From assembly GCA_965140775.1 (NCBI GenBank), contig OZ223471.1:3100001-3164000 (forward strand): a stretch of 64,000 bases of DNA, given 5' to 3'. The position numbers and the translations under genes are program-made. This stretch comes from UBA6244 sp965140775. Lineage in GTDB: Bacteria > Bacteroidota > Bacteroidia > Bacteroidales > F082. A model generated the notes under the pieces. That model made no database searches. It saw nothing but the letters and a program-made list of their open reading frames with translations, and was not told the origin of the DNA. This document shows, piece by piece, positions 15,886-23,583 of the stretch (positions are counted from its first letter, which is position 1; the number at the start of each line of letters is the position of its first letter).

Positions 15886-16137
15886 GCTTGCAACTCCATG
15901 CTAACCCCACTCCGCTGCCATTCATCCCCTCTTTGACTTCACTCCCCATATACCCCAACACCCTGAAAATCAAATGGCGCAAAAAATAAAGAATGTGGGT
16001 GCTGTTCATGTTATTGTATTTAGCAGTTGTCAAATGTACTTTATTTTCATGTTCTGACTCGTTGCGGATGCATTTTTTATTTAATCTCCGGGCTTGGTTT
16101 TCCCGATCGCTTGATCGCATCTTATTTGTTCAGTTAA
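15886..16137 (-). other. First attC-like element of the array, next to rsmG
   Basis: The left end on the minus strand, GGGGTTAGCATGGAG|TTGCAAGC (boundary 15893/15894), is homologous to the left ends of the long elements. The right end (AACAAATAAGATGCGATCAAGCG on both sides of 16110-16137) recalls their right ends. The cassette this site belonged to is not recognisable. No integrase gene or certain attI site is seen between here and rsmG. Confidence 0.45.
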
Positions 16138-16291
16138 ATGGCACGGTGGACGGTCATCCTTGTCGTTTTACTTTCGGGAAGTAAGCGAGAAATAGTCGCT
16201 GCAAAAAAAACAAATACTTCGTTATGCCCGATTTGGCATTTTTTACAAGAAACAGAAGTACAACAAGAGTTTTCTTGCAAGCACCATTTAC
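16138..16291. other. Intergenic region between the cassette array and rsmG
   Basis: No gene or clear motif is seen. A short plus-strand open frame here overlaps the end of rsmG antisense and has no family features. Confidence 0.4.
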
Positions 16292-16924
16292 CTATTTCCT
16301 GTACAGATGCACGATTTTTTTGGTTTCAAAAAAGGGGTCGGAGAAGTAGTTGGAGATGTTCACCGTTCGGTGTTTAAGTCCTCGCACTTGTTTGAGCTCG
16401 TCTTTCAAATCGCCACCCTTGAGGTAGATGATGCCGTTGGGAACCTGGTTGAAGGATTTTTGATGAAATTTGTATCCGGTCCACCGCACAAAGTCACTCA
16501 AATTGGTCACGGCACGACTGATGATAAAGTCAAAAGTGCCATCCACCTGCTCCATGCGCGATTGTTGTGCTACTACGTTTTTAAGTCCCAACGCCTGAGC
16601 CACTTCCTGCACCACCTTGATTTTCTTTCCAATGGAGTCCACCAACAGAAACGACGCTTTGGGAAACATCACTGCCAGCGGAATACCCGGAAAACCTCCC
16701 CCGGTGCCGGCGTCCATGATTTCGGTATAATCCTTAAAAGCGACGTACCTGGCAATGGCCAATGAATGTAACACGTGGTGCACATAAAAATTTTCCATGT
16801 CCTTGCGCGAAATCACGTTGATTTGGGCATTCCAGGTGACATAAAGCTCCCGCATGTGCTCCATTTGGGCCTTTTGGGTGTCGGACATTTCGGGGAATTG
16901 ATTAAAAATCAGGTCGATACTCAT
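16292..16924 (-). CDS. rsmG: 16S rRNA (guanine-N7)-methyltransferase RsmG
   Basis: The protein is 210 residues from the start at 16924. The open frame continues 43 codons upstream, but those codons come from a tandem TTTCACAGAGG-type repeat, and MSIDLIFNQFPEMSDTQKAQ is the standard start. The family motifs are present: NVISRKDMENFYVHHVLHSL, the SAM-binding loop IMDAGTGGGFPGIPLAVMFP, LLVDSIGKKIKVVQEVAQAL, and FDFIISRAVTNLSDF. The enzyme methylates G527 of 16S rRNA. It reads towards the cassette array, so it marks the array's right chromosomal border and may supply read-through transcription. Confidence 0.95.
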   Translation of the reverse strand: MSIDLIFNQFPEMSDTQKAQMEHMRELYVTWNAQINVISRKDMENFYVHHVLHSLAIARYVAFKDYTEIMDAGTGGGFPGIPLAVMFPKASFLLVDSIGKKIKVVQEVAQALGLKNVVAQQSRMEQVDGTFDFIISRAVTNLSDFVRWTGYKFHQKSFNQVPNGIIYLKGGDLKDELKQVRGLKHRTVNISNYFSDPFFETKKIVHLYRK

Positions 16925-16984
16925 GGATGAATTTTTTGATAAAAATAGTAAATGTGGCGGATGTGGGAGATTTTTTTTGTTGAG

Positions 16985-17170
16985 GTGTTGTTTTGGGAGG
17001 TTACACGGAGTTTCACAGAGGTTACACAGAGTTTCACAGAGGGTTTTGTTCAAGTGTATGTTTTAATGCTCACCAATGCTTTGTTTTATGGCTGCCCCCT
17101 CCGCGTCCCTCCGTATAAGAAACCCCTCCGCGCAACTCCGTGAAAGAAAACCCCTCCGTGCAACTCCCTG
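16985..17170. repeat. CACAGAG / CCTCCGTG repeat of the dispersed 'accacagagacacagag' type
   Basis: The left half reads GGTTACACGGAGTTTCACAGAG twice in tandem. The right half has three copies of CCCCTCCGYGCAACTCCGTG-like words. The halves are roughly inverted, as in the palindromic repeats at 36080-36250. There is no gene; open frames across it are artefacts of the repeat. Confidence 0.6.
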
Positions 17171-17266
17171 CGAGACCCCATTAACAATGTTTTGTGCAAA
17201 AATCCGTTTATCGTGAAGTTGCGCGACCTGTTGGTTCTGCTAATTTTGTGGTTGATTCCGATTACT

Positions 17267-18232
17267 TTGAGAGAGAAATGTAAGTCATACCTAAACCTGG
17301 GAATTCTCCTGACCCTTCTGCTGTTCAATCTGGCAGGCCGGGCTCAAAAACGTATGTCCACCGAAGAGTATATCGCCACCTACAAGGATATTGCCATCGA
17401 AAAAATGAAAGAGTTTAAAATTCCGGCGTCCATCACACTGGCGCAAGGAATCCTGGAATCGGGCAGTGGCAACAGCAAGCTGGCCACCGAAGGCAACAAC
17501 CATTTCGGCATCAAATGCCATAAGGATTGGACAGGTAAAAAGATTTATGTGGACGACGATGAACTCCATGAGTGTTTCAGGAAATACAAAAAAGCCGAAG
17601 ATTCGTACCGCGATCACTCCCTGTTTTTAACCCAGAGAGGCCGGTATTCCTTTTTGTTCAATCTGGAAATTACTGATTACAAAGCATGGGCAAAGGGTTT
17701 AAAACAAGCGGGTTATGCCACCAACCCCAAATATCCCGAACTGCTTATCCGCATCATCGAAAACAACAACCTCCACCAATACGACCTGGTATCGGGACAG
17801 GATAAAAACCAAAAAACCACCCGTAAGTCCGGCAAAAAGCTGCCTCCGCCCATGACGGTAGAACAGTTTGAAAAAGACGAACGCTATCCCAGCGGACGAC
17901 AACTGTACTCCTGCAATGGCAAAAAATTGTTGATTGCCGTAAAGGGCGACACCTTTAACAAGTATGCCAAGGAATTTGGACTATACCTGTGGCAACTGTA
18001 CAAATACAACGACATCGACAGGGACTATGTGCTGAAAGTGGGAGATATCGTGTACCTGGAGAAAAAACGCCGCAAAGCCGACAAAAAACATACGCTGCAT
18101 GAAGTTACCGAAGGACAAACCATCCATTCCATTTCACAACTCTATGGCGTGCGCGAAAGCAGAATATACAAAATGAATAACCTGCCCAACGGTACACAGG
18201 TAGCTGCCGGAAAAATCTTAAAATTGCGCTAG
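17267..18232 (+). CDS. Glucosaminidase-domain peptidoglycan hydrolase with LysM domains
   Basis: The protein is 321 residues from the TTG at 17267. An ATG start at 17192 is also possible but would put 25 extra hydrophobic residues before the signal peptide (SYLNLGILLTLLLFNLAGRAQ). Residues 30-185 or so are a mannosyl-glycoprotein endo-beta-N-acetylglucosaminidase domain, with the catalytic glutamate in ITLAQGILESGSGNSKLA and the conserved NNHFGIKCHKDWTGK and YATNPKYPELLIRIIE segments. The C-terminus has two LysM modules (ISQLYGVRESRIYKMNNLPN and an earlier one around DTFNKYAKEFGLYLWQLYKY). It cleaves glycan strands of peptidoglycan during growth or division. The stop codon is the first TAG of a short inverted-repeat element. 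Confidence 0.85.
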   Translation: MREKCKSYLNLGILLTLLLFNLAGRAQKRMSTEEYIATYKDIAIEKMKEFKIPASITLAQGILESGSGNSKLATEGNNHFGIKCHKDWTGKKIYVDDDELHECFRKYKKAEDSYRDHSLFLTQRGRYSFLFNLEITDYKAWAKGLKQAGYATNPKYPELLIRIIENNNLHQYDLVSGQDKNQKTTRKSGKKLPPPMTVEQFEKDERYPSGRQLYSCNGKKLLIAVKGDTFNKYAKEFGLYLWQLYKYNDIDRDYVLKVGDIVYLEKKRRKADKKHTLHEVTEGQTIHSISQLYGVRESRIYKMNNLPNGTQVAAGKILKLR

Positions 18233-18394
18233 TGTCATGTCAATGCTACTGTGTCGGTTAAGTCGCAGCAATTTTTTCTCAGATCGAAAAAGAAATTCTG
18301 CGCATAGCTATAGCTACGTAAAGGATTTATTTTGAAGATATGAGGAAAAAGATCAAGACTTGGGCCGGCTAAAGTAGTGTTGACATGACACTAG
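18229..18394. mobile_element. Small inverted-repeat element (MITE-like)
   Basis: A 166-bp segment with the same outer ends in inverse orientation: CTAGTGTCATGTCAA at the left and TTGACATGACACTAG at the right. The similarity continues inward as imperfect arms (TGCTACTGTGTCGG / CCGGCTAAAGTAGT). The centre is AT-rich and non-coding. The left CTAG contains the stop codon of the hydrolase gene. It fits a non-autonomous transposable element or a strong bidirectional hairpin terminator. No transposase that would act on it is seen in the window. Confidence 0.6.
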
Positions 18395-18414
18395 TACCGC
18401 GCCCATAAAAATCG

Positions 18415-18422
18415 TACTTTTG
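18415..18422 (+). promoter_or_regulatory. Candidate -7 box for the AmgK-RapZ operon
   Basis: TACTTTTG fits the Bacteroidota -7 consensus TAnnTTTG and lies 20 bp before the start codon. No good TTTG box lies at the usual 19-bp distance upstream. Confidence 0.4.
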
Positions 18423-18441
18423 TCGGTAACCTTAAGAAAAT

Positions 18442-19872
18442 ATGAAGCAGGATCCCATCATACCCATTCGGGAATTGATACAATCAGCGGGGTATCACCC
18501 GGCATGCACCCTTACGCCACTGCCTCCTTCGGGAAGCGACCGCCGTTACTATCGGGTGAGTTTTGAGGACACCAACCAACCCGACCTCATGGCTTTTTAC
18601 CAACCCTGTGTGGAAGAAAACAGGGCACAAATGGAGTTTACACGTCATTTTAAGTCGCTGGGATTTCGGGTTCCGGCCATCCTGGCGCATAACCCCGAAA
18701 AAACTGTTTTTCTGGTCGAAAATCTGGGCAAACTTTCCTTGTTTGAAAAGGTATCTCAAGGTATTGATAATGAAGTGATAAATACCTACAAACAGGTCTT
18801 GACTGATTTGGTAAAATTTCAGGTAAAGGGCATCAACGGACTGGATATCAGCCAGGCCTACCCCGCTCCGGATTTCGACCGCCAATCCATATTATGGGAC
18901 CTGAACTATTTTAAATATGATTTTTTAAAACCTGCCGGCATCTCCTTCAACGAACTTCAACTTGAACGGGATTTCCGGCACTTCGCCGACCTTCTGGAAC
19001 AAGCCAAACCCAACTTTTTTTGCTACCGCGATTTTCAGGCACGCAACATCATGATCCACGAAGGACAACCCTGGTACATTGATTTTCAGGGCGGAAGGCG
19101 TGGTCCGCTTCCCTACGATGTGGTGTCGTTGCTCCATCAGGTGAAGGCCAATCTGCCCGAAGAACTCAAGGATTCGCTTTTTGAATATTACCTCGAACAA
19201 CTAAAAACCCTCGCTCCTGACGAAGTGGAACCAACCCGTAGCCAATACAATCCATTCGTTTATTTCAGGTTGCTTCAAGTGTTTGGGGCTTATGGTTTCA
19301 GAGGACTGGTGGAGCGAAAGGCGCATTTTCTGCAAAGTTTGCCACTGGCAGCCATCGCACTTAAACAAAGACTCGAAAATCATCCGTTGGACATCGCACT
19401 TCCGGAACTGGAAAAAATATTTTCTCAAATTATTGACCTGTATCCTGTTAGCGAAAAGGACGACTTCCGGGGACTAACCATCGAAATCACCAGTTTTTCG
19501 TTCATAAACAAGGGCCTTCCTCCCGACCTGAGCGGAAACGGTGGTGGTTTTGTGTTCGACTGCCGGTATTTGCCCAACCCCCATCGGGTGGCACAATTGC
19601 GCGACCTCACAGGCGAAAACCAACCCATTGTGGAGTACATGCTGGCCCAACCCCAAACAGAAATCTTCCTGACCCATGTAAAAGGGCTGGTTGAGGCTGC
19701 CATTGACAACTACTTGCAACGTGGTTTTGAACGACTTCAGATAAATTTTGGTTGCACGGGAGGGCGTCACCGATCGGTATTCAGTGCCGTTCAGCTAAAG
19801 GAATACCTGCAATCACATTACCCGGAGGTGCGCGTATTGTTACATCACAGGGAAATCGTAAGCCAAAGATGA
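18442..19872 (+). CDS. AmgK-like sugar kinase fused to a RapZ C-terminal domain
   Basis: The protein has 476 residues. Residues 1-330 are an aminoglycoside-phosphotransferase-like kinase: GSDRRYYRVSF near the start, VFLVENLGKLSLF, the catalytic loop CYRDFQARNIMI and the metal site WYIDFQGGRRGPLPYDVVSL. This matches AmgK, the anomeric MurNAc/GlcNAc kinase of cell-wall recycling, with Y in place of the usual H before RD. Residues 345-476 are a RapZ-type C-terminal domain (LTIEITSFSFINKGLP, GGGFVFDCRYLPNP, FGCTGGRHRSVF), which in enterobacteria senses glucosamine-6-phosphate. The next gene, overlapping by 4 bp, is a MurU-like nucleotidyltransferase, so the pair should feed recycled sugars into UDP-MurNAc. 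The RapZ part suggests regulation by amino-sugar level (inference). Confidence 0.85.
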   Translation: MKQDPIIPIRELIQSAGYHPACTLTPLPPSGSDRRYYRVSFEDTNQPDLMAFYQPCVEENRAQMEFTRHFKSLGFRVPAILAHNPEKTVFLVENLGKLSLFEKVSQGIDNEVINTYKQVLTDLVKFQVKGINGLDISQAYPAPDFDRQSILWDLNYFKYDFLKPAGISFNELQLERDFRHFADLLEQAKPNFFCYRDFQARNIMIHEGQPWYIDFQGGRRGPLPYDVVSLLHQVKANLPEELKDSLFEYYLEQLKTLAPDEVEPTRSQYNPFVYFRLLQVFGAYGFRGLVERKAHFLQSLPLAAIALKQRLENHPLDIALPELEKIFSQIIDLYPVSEKDDFRGLTIEITSFSFINKGLPPDLSGNGGGFVFDCRYLPNPHRVAQLRDLTGENQPIVEYMLAQPQTEIFLTHVKGLVEAAIDNYLQRGFERLQINFGCTGGRHRSVFSAVQLKEYLQSHYPEVRVLLHHREIVSQR

Positions 19873-20606
19873 TGAAAAAAGCCATGATACTTGCTGCCGG
19901 TTTGGGCACCCGTTTGGGAAAGCTCACCCTTACCCAGCCCAAGGCTTTGGTAGAAGTGGGTGGCATGCCCATGCTCCATCGGTTGTTGCTGAAACTGAAA
20001 ACGGCAGGCGTGGAGGAAGTGATGATCAATGTGCATCACCATGCCCAACAAATCATGGATAGTATATTGAAAAACGATGGTTTTGGTTTGAAAATTTTGT
20101 TCAGCGACGAAAGCGCGCAACTTCTCGACACAGGAGGTGCTCTGGTGGCAGCCAAAGGTTTTTTCAACGGTACGAATCCCATCCTCATTCACAACGCAGA
20201 TATCCTCACGGAAGTGAATCTGTCGCATATGCTTCAATTTCACACCCAAAACAAAGCCCGGGCCACCTTGTTTGTAAGCGACAGAAAATCAAGTCGCTCA
20301 CTGCTATTCGATGAGGGCAACCAACTGGCCGGATGGACCAACCATAACACACAGGCTTTCAAGTGGGTGGATCATCCCCTTTCCACCTATCGGGCACTAT
20401 CGTTCAACGGCATTTGGATGGTGGAGCCATCATTTATTCAGGCCTTGCCCTTTTCGGGAAAATTCTCGATAATTGACGGATGGCTGGCCATGGCAAAAGA
20501 CCATTCCATCGTTGGCTATCAGGACAATACCTGTCCGTGGTTTGATTTGGGAAGTCCTGAAAAACTCAAATTAGCTGAATCATTTTTAACCCAAAACAAA
20601 AGATGA
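19869..20606 (+). CDS. MurU-like sugar-1-phosphate nucleotidyltransferase
   Basis: The protein is 245 residues from the ATG at 19869, which overlaps the stop codon of the kinase gene (ATGA). The open frame starts further upstream, but inside the kinase gene. The signature MILAAGLGTRLGKLTLTQPK is the nucleotide-binding start of NTP transferases. VGGMPMLHRLL, INVHHHAQQI, DTGGALVAAKGFF and a divalent-metal-binding HNADIL follow in order. Together with the AmgK-like kinase it should make UDP-MurNAc from MurNAc-1-phosphate in the recycling bypass. Mannose-1-phosphate guanylyltransferase is a less likely alternative. The next gene overlaps its end by 4 bp. Confidence 0.82.
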   Translation: MMKKAMILAAGLGTRLGKLTLTQPKALVEVGGMPMLHRLLLKLKTAGVEEVMINVHHHAQQIMDSILKNDGFGLKILFSDESAQLLDTGGALVAAKGFFNGTNPILIHNADILTEVNLSHMLQFHTQNKARATLFVSDRKSSRSLLFDEGNQLAGWTNHNTQAFKWVDHPLSTYRALSFNGIWMVEPSFIQALPFSGKFSIIDGWLAMAKDHSIVGYQDNTCPWFDLGSPEKLKLAESFLTQNKR

Positions 20607-23452
20607 CATCATTTCTGGAACTCGTTGCTGACAAGATTATCGGGCTGGGAAAAGCAACGGCCGAAACTGCCGTAATCCTTCCCAACAAACGTTCAGTGAT
20701 ATTTTTAAAAAACCTGCTCAAACAAAAAACCAACCAAACGCTTTGGCTCCCCGAGTTCTTTTCGTTGGATTCGTTTTTACAGGAAGCCTCCGGGTTCTCC
20801 AAGGCAGACCCCTTGCAGCTGTCGCTGGATTTGTTTGCCATTCACCGCCAAATTGCCGGAAACGACCAACGCTCCATCGACGAATTTCTGGCCTGGGCAC
20901 CTTTGATGATTTCCGATTTCAACGACATCAATTTGCATTTGGCCGATGCCGACCGATTGTTTACGCACCTCTCCGCCAACAAAGCCATGCAGGAATGGAA
21001 CCCCGACGGCCGGCCACTTACCCCCATGCAGGAGCGTTACCTGAAATTCTATCAATCGCTGGCAGAATATTACAAGCTACTACATGAGCAGTTGGTAATC
21101 AATAAATTGGGTTATCCGGGATTGATTTACAGACAGTTGGCCGAAAATTTCAACCAAATGGCTCCGCAATGGCCATGGAAAAAGTTTTTGGTGGCAGGAG
21201 TTAATGCGTTATCGCCTGCCGAAACCCAAATTTTTAATCAGTTGAACAAAAACTTTCAGGTACAGTTCCTTTGGGACGTGGACACCTACTTTTTTGAAAA
21301 TGAACAACACAAGGCCATCAATCCGGAGCCGGGCAGGTTTATCCGTCAATTAATCGATCAATTGCATTTGCCCATGCCCAACCCCATCGAAAACCGATTT
21401 CTGACCGATTCCAAAACCATTGATTTGGTGGGCGTTCAGGGCGAAATCGCCCAAACGAAATATGTGGCACAATGGCTCAACGAGGAGGCGAACATACGAA
21501 ACAAAAGTGCGGAACAACTTCAAAAGACCGCCATTGTGTTGGCCGATGAAAAGCTATTGATTCCGCTGCTCGATGCCCTCCCACCCCATCTTGAAGACCT
21601 GGAAGACAAGATGAATTACAACATCACCATGGGCTATCCACTCAAAAACAGCCCCTACCACCTGATTATTCATCAATGGGCCACTTTGTTGATTTTTAAA
21701 GAACAGTCGAACGGCACCATTCTTACGCGACATCTTGTTGATTTTCTGCACAATCCATTAATCTTATCTTTGTTCAACAAACTTGATGTTCATTTTGTTG
21801 AGACCCTTACCCAATCGCTGATTCAGGACAACGTGATTTCGATGAATGAATCGGAATTGAATCAACGACTTGCCGAGGCCAACCCAATCTGCATCAGTCT
21901 GTTGCACGACCTCCTGAAAAAAATCACAGGCGGCATCGCGCTGATTGAAGGATACATCAAATTACTTGAAAAAACGGAGGTCGGTTCGGAGGATCAACCC
22001 AATCTCAACCCGTTGCAACTTACCCAGCGCGGTCGTGCCTTGGAGGTAGCCACCAAACTCCACCGGATATTACAACGAAACAACGAAACCCTTGGACTAA
22101 AAGCTGCCGAAAAAATGCTGCAACAGTTTGTTGGTCAGGCACAAGTGAACTTGGTGGGCGAACCTCTGAAAGGCATTCAGGTGATGGGCTTGCTGGAAAC
22201 CCGCACCCTCGACTTCGACCGGATACTGATGTTGTCGTGCAACGAAGGAATCCTTCCTGCCGGCGACCAAATGGAAACCTTTATCCCCTTCGACATCCGA
22301 CATCGTTTCGGGTTGCCCCTGCCCAAGGACAGCATGGATGTTACGGCCTATCATTTCTACCGTTTGCTTCAACGGGCACGGCAGGTAACTTACGTATATA
22401 ACACCAGCACAGCAGGTTTGGGTTCCAACGACGAAAGCAGATTTTTACTGCAACTCGAAAACGAGCTGGCCAGGGCCAACCCGGAGATTAAAATAACCAG
22501 AAAACAATTGAGCCCCTTGCTCGAAACCAACCAACTCCAAAAGAGCATCGAAATAGCTAAAACTGAACCGGTAATGCAAAAGTTGCTGGCCAAGGCAAAA
22601 TCAGGCTTTTCACCCTCTGCCTTAAACACTTACATCATTTGCCCGTTTCGGTTTTATTTACGCTATGCACTTGGGGTTTCATCTGAAGATTCGCTGGAAG
22701 AATCCATGGAAAGCAACACCTTTGGCAGTATTGTTCACGGGGCATTGGAAAACATTTACCTGCCCCTCGAAGGCAAGGTGATCGACCCCAATTTCTTACG
22801 AAAGAAACTATCTTTCGCCCCGCAATATCTTGAAAATGAATACCGTAAAATATTCAAGGGGCAAGCACCCATTCATGGGAAAAATCTGCTGATGATGGAA
22901 GTTTCGGCCAACATGCTGAATCAAACCATTCAAAACGATTGCCGGGCATTGGAAGCTGACCCCCGTGTACTCATCGGTGTTGAAAAAGAAGTATCGGCAA
23001 CGATTGACACGTCATACGGTCCCGTCCTTCTGAAAGGTACCATCGACAGGATTGACCGAACGGTTGAAGGAAATCAGGTGAGGGTGGTGGATTACAAAAC
23101 AGGGAAGGTAGAACCAAAAAACCTTAAAATCGATGAATTGTCGTCGTTAATCACCAATCCCGATTTGTCGAAGGCATTTCAGTTGATGCAATACGCGCTC
23201 ATGTACCGGGAAAGTAATCCCCAACACCAGGACATCGAAGCAGGCAACATCAGTTTAAGGAATCACTCCCGGGGTTTTATTTCACCTGTTTTTGATGATA
23301 AATCAAGCACTTACAACAACCTGCCCGGTTTTAAAAAGCTTGTGGTCGAGCTTTTGGAGGAAATACTGAACAAAGACTTAAAATTTGTTCAAACCACGGA
23401 CAAGGAGGCTTGTGCATATTGCGATTACAAGCAAATTTGCAACAAAATATAG
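20603..23452 (+). CDS. AddB-like PD-(D/E)XK nuclease family protein
   Basis: A 949-residue protein. The N-terminal 650 residues are laid out as in AddB/RexB-type inactivated helicases: VILPNKRSVIFLKNLL in place of a Walker A, and a helicase-like late segment with FDRILMLSCNEGILP and VTAYHFYRLLQRARQVTYVY. The C-terminal 270 residues are a PD-(D/E)XK nuclease: FSPSALNTYIICPFRFYLRY, a KGTIDRIDRT segment and VRVVDYKTGKVEPK with the catalytic D and K. A cysteine set (CPFRF ... CAYCDYKQIC) fits the iron-sulfur staple of AddB-type nucleases. It probably acts in double-strand break end processing; its UvrD-like AddA partner is not next to it. It overlaps murU by 4 bp. Confidence 0.82.
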   Translation: MTSFLELVADKIIGLGKATAETAVILPNKRSVIFLKNLLKQKTNQTLWLPEFFSLDSFLQEASGFSKADPLQLSLDLFAIHRQIAGNDQRSIDEFLAWAPLMISDFNDINLHLADADRLFTHLSANKAMQEWNPDGRPLTPMQERYLKFYQSLAEYYKLLHEQLVINKLGYPGLIYRQLAENFNQMAPQWPWKKFLVAGVNALSPAETQIFNQLNKNFQVQFLWDVDTYFFENEQHKAINPEPGRFIRQLIDQLHLPMPNPIENRFLTDSKTIDLVGVQGEIAQTKYVAQWLNEEANIRNKSAEQLQKTAIVLADEKLLIPLLDALPPHLEDLEDKMNYNITMGYPLKNSPYHLIIHQWATLLIFKEQSNGTILTRHLVDFLHNPLILSLFNKLDVHFVETLTQSLIQDNVISMNESELNQRLAEANPICISLLHDLLKKITGGIALIEGYIKLLEKTEVGSEDQPNLNPLQLTQRGRALEVATKLHRILQRNNETLGLKAAEKMLQQFVGQAQVNLVGEPLKGIQVMGLLETRTLDFDRILMLSCNEGILPAGDQMETFIPFDIRHRFGLPLPKDSMDVTAYHFYRLLQRARQVTYVYNTSTAGLGSNDESRFLLQLENELARANPEIKITRKQLSPLLETNQLQKSIEIAKTEPVMQKLLAKAKSGFSPSALNTYIICPFRFYLRYALGVSSEDSLEESMESNTFGSIVHGALENIYLPLEGKVIDPNFLRKKLSFAPQYLENEYRKIFKGQAPIHGKNLLMMEVSANMLNQTIQNDCRALEADPRVLIGVEKEVSATIDTSYGPVLLKGTIDRIDRTVEGNQVRVVDYKTGKVEPKNLKIDELSSLITNPDLSKAFQLMQYALMYRESNPQHQDIEAGNISLRNHSRGFISPVFDDKSSTYNNLPGFKKLVVELLEEILNKDLKFVQTTDKEACAYCDYKQICNKI

Positions 23453-23535
23453 GTTGAGAAGGGGCAAATCTTCGTATGTGAGGGCTTCAATTGCAAAATG
23501 AGTGCGCTGAAATTTTAATTGTTGGCAAAAAAAAC

Positions 23536-23543
23536 TATTTTTG
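23536..23543 (+). promoter_or_regulatory. Candidate -7 box of the signalling operon
   Basis: TATTTTTG matches TAnnTTTG, 40 bp before the first kinase gene. The expected -33 position carries only TTTT. Confidence 0.4.
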
Positions 23544-23583
23544 CTATGAAGATATTTCGAAAGCTCATAATTAATAAATCCAT

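Noticed and set aside
16925..17053. Longer N-terminus for RsmG
   Set aside because: The extra 43 codons come from a tandem CACAGAG-type repeat and do not fit the family; the start at 16924 gives the usual length.
2262..17328. Integron integrase (intI) near the cassette array
   Set aside because: No open frame near the array has tyrosine-recombinase motifs. Both flanks are ordinary genes (gldA, rsmG).
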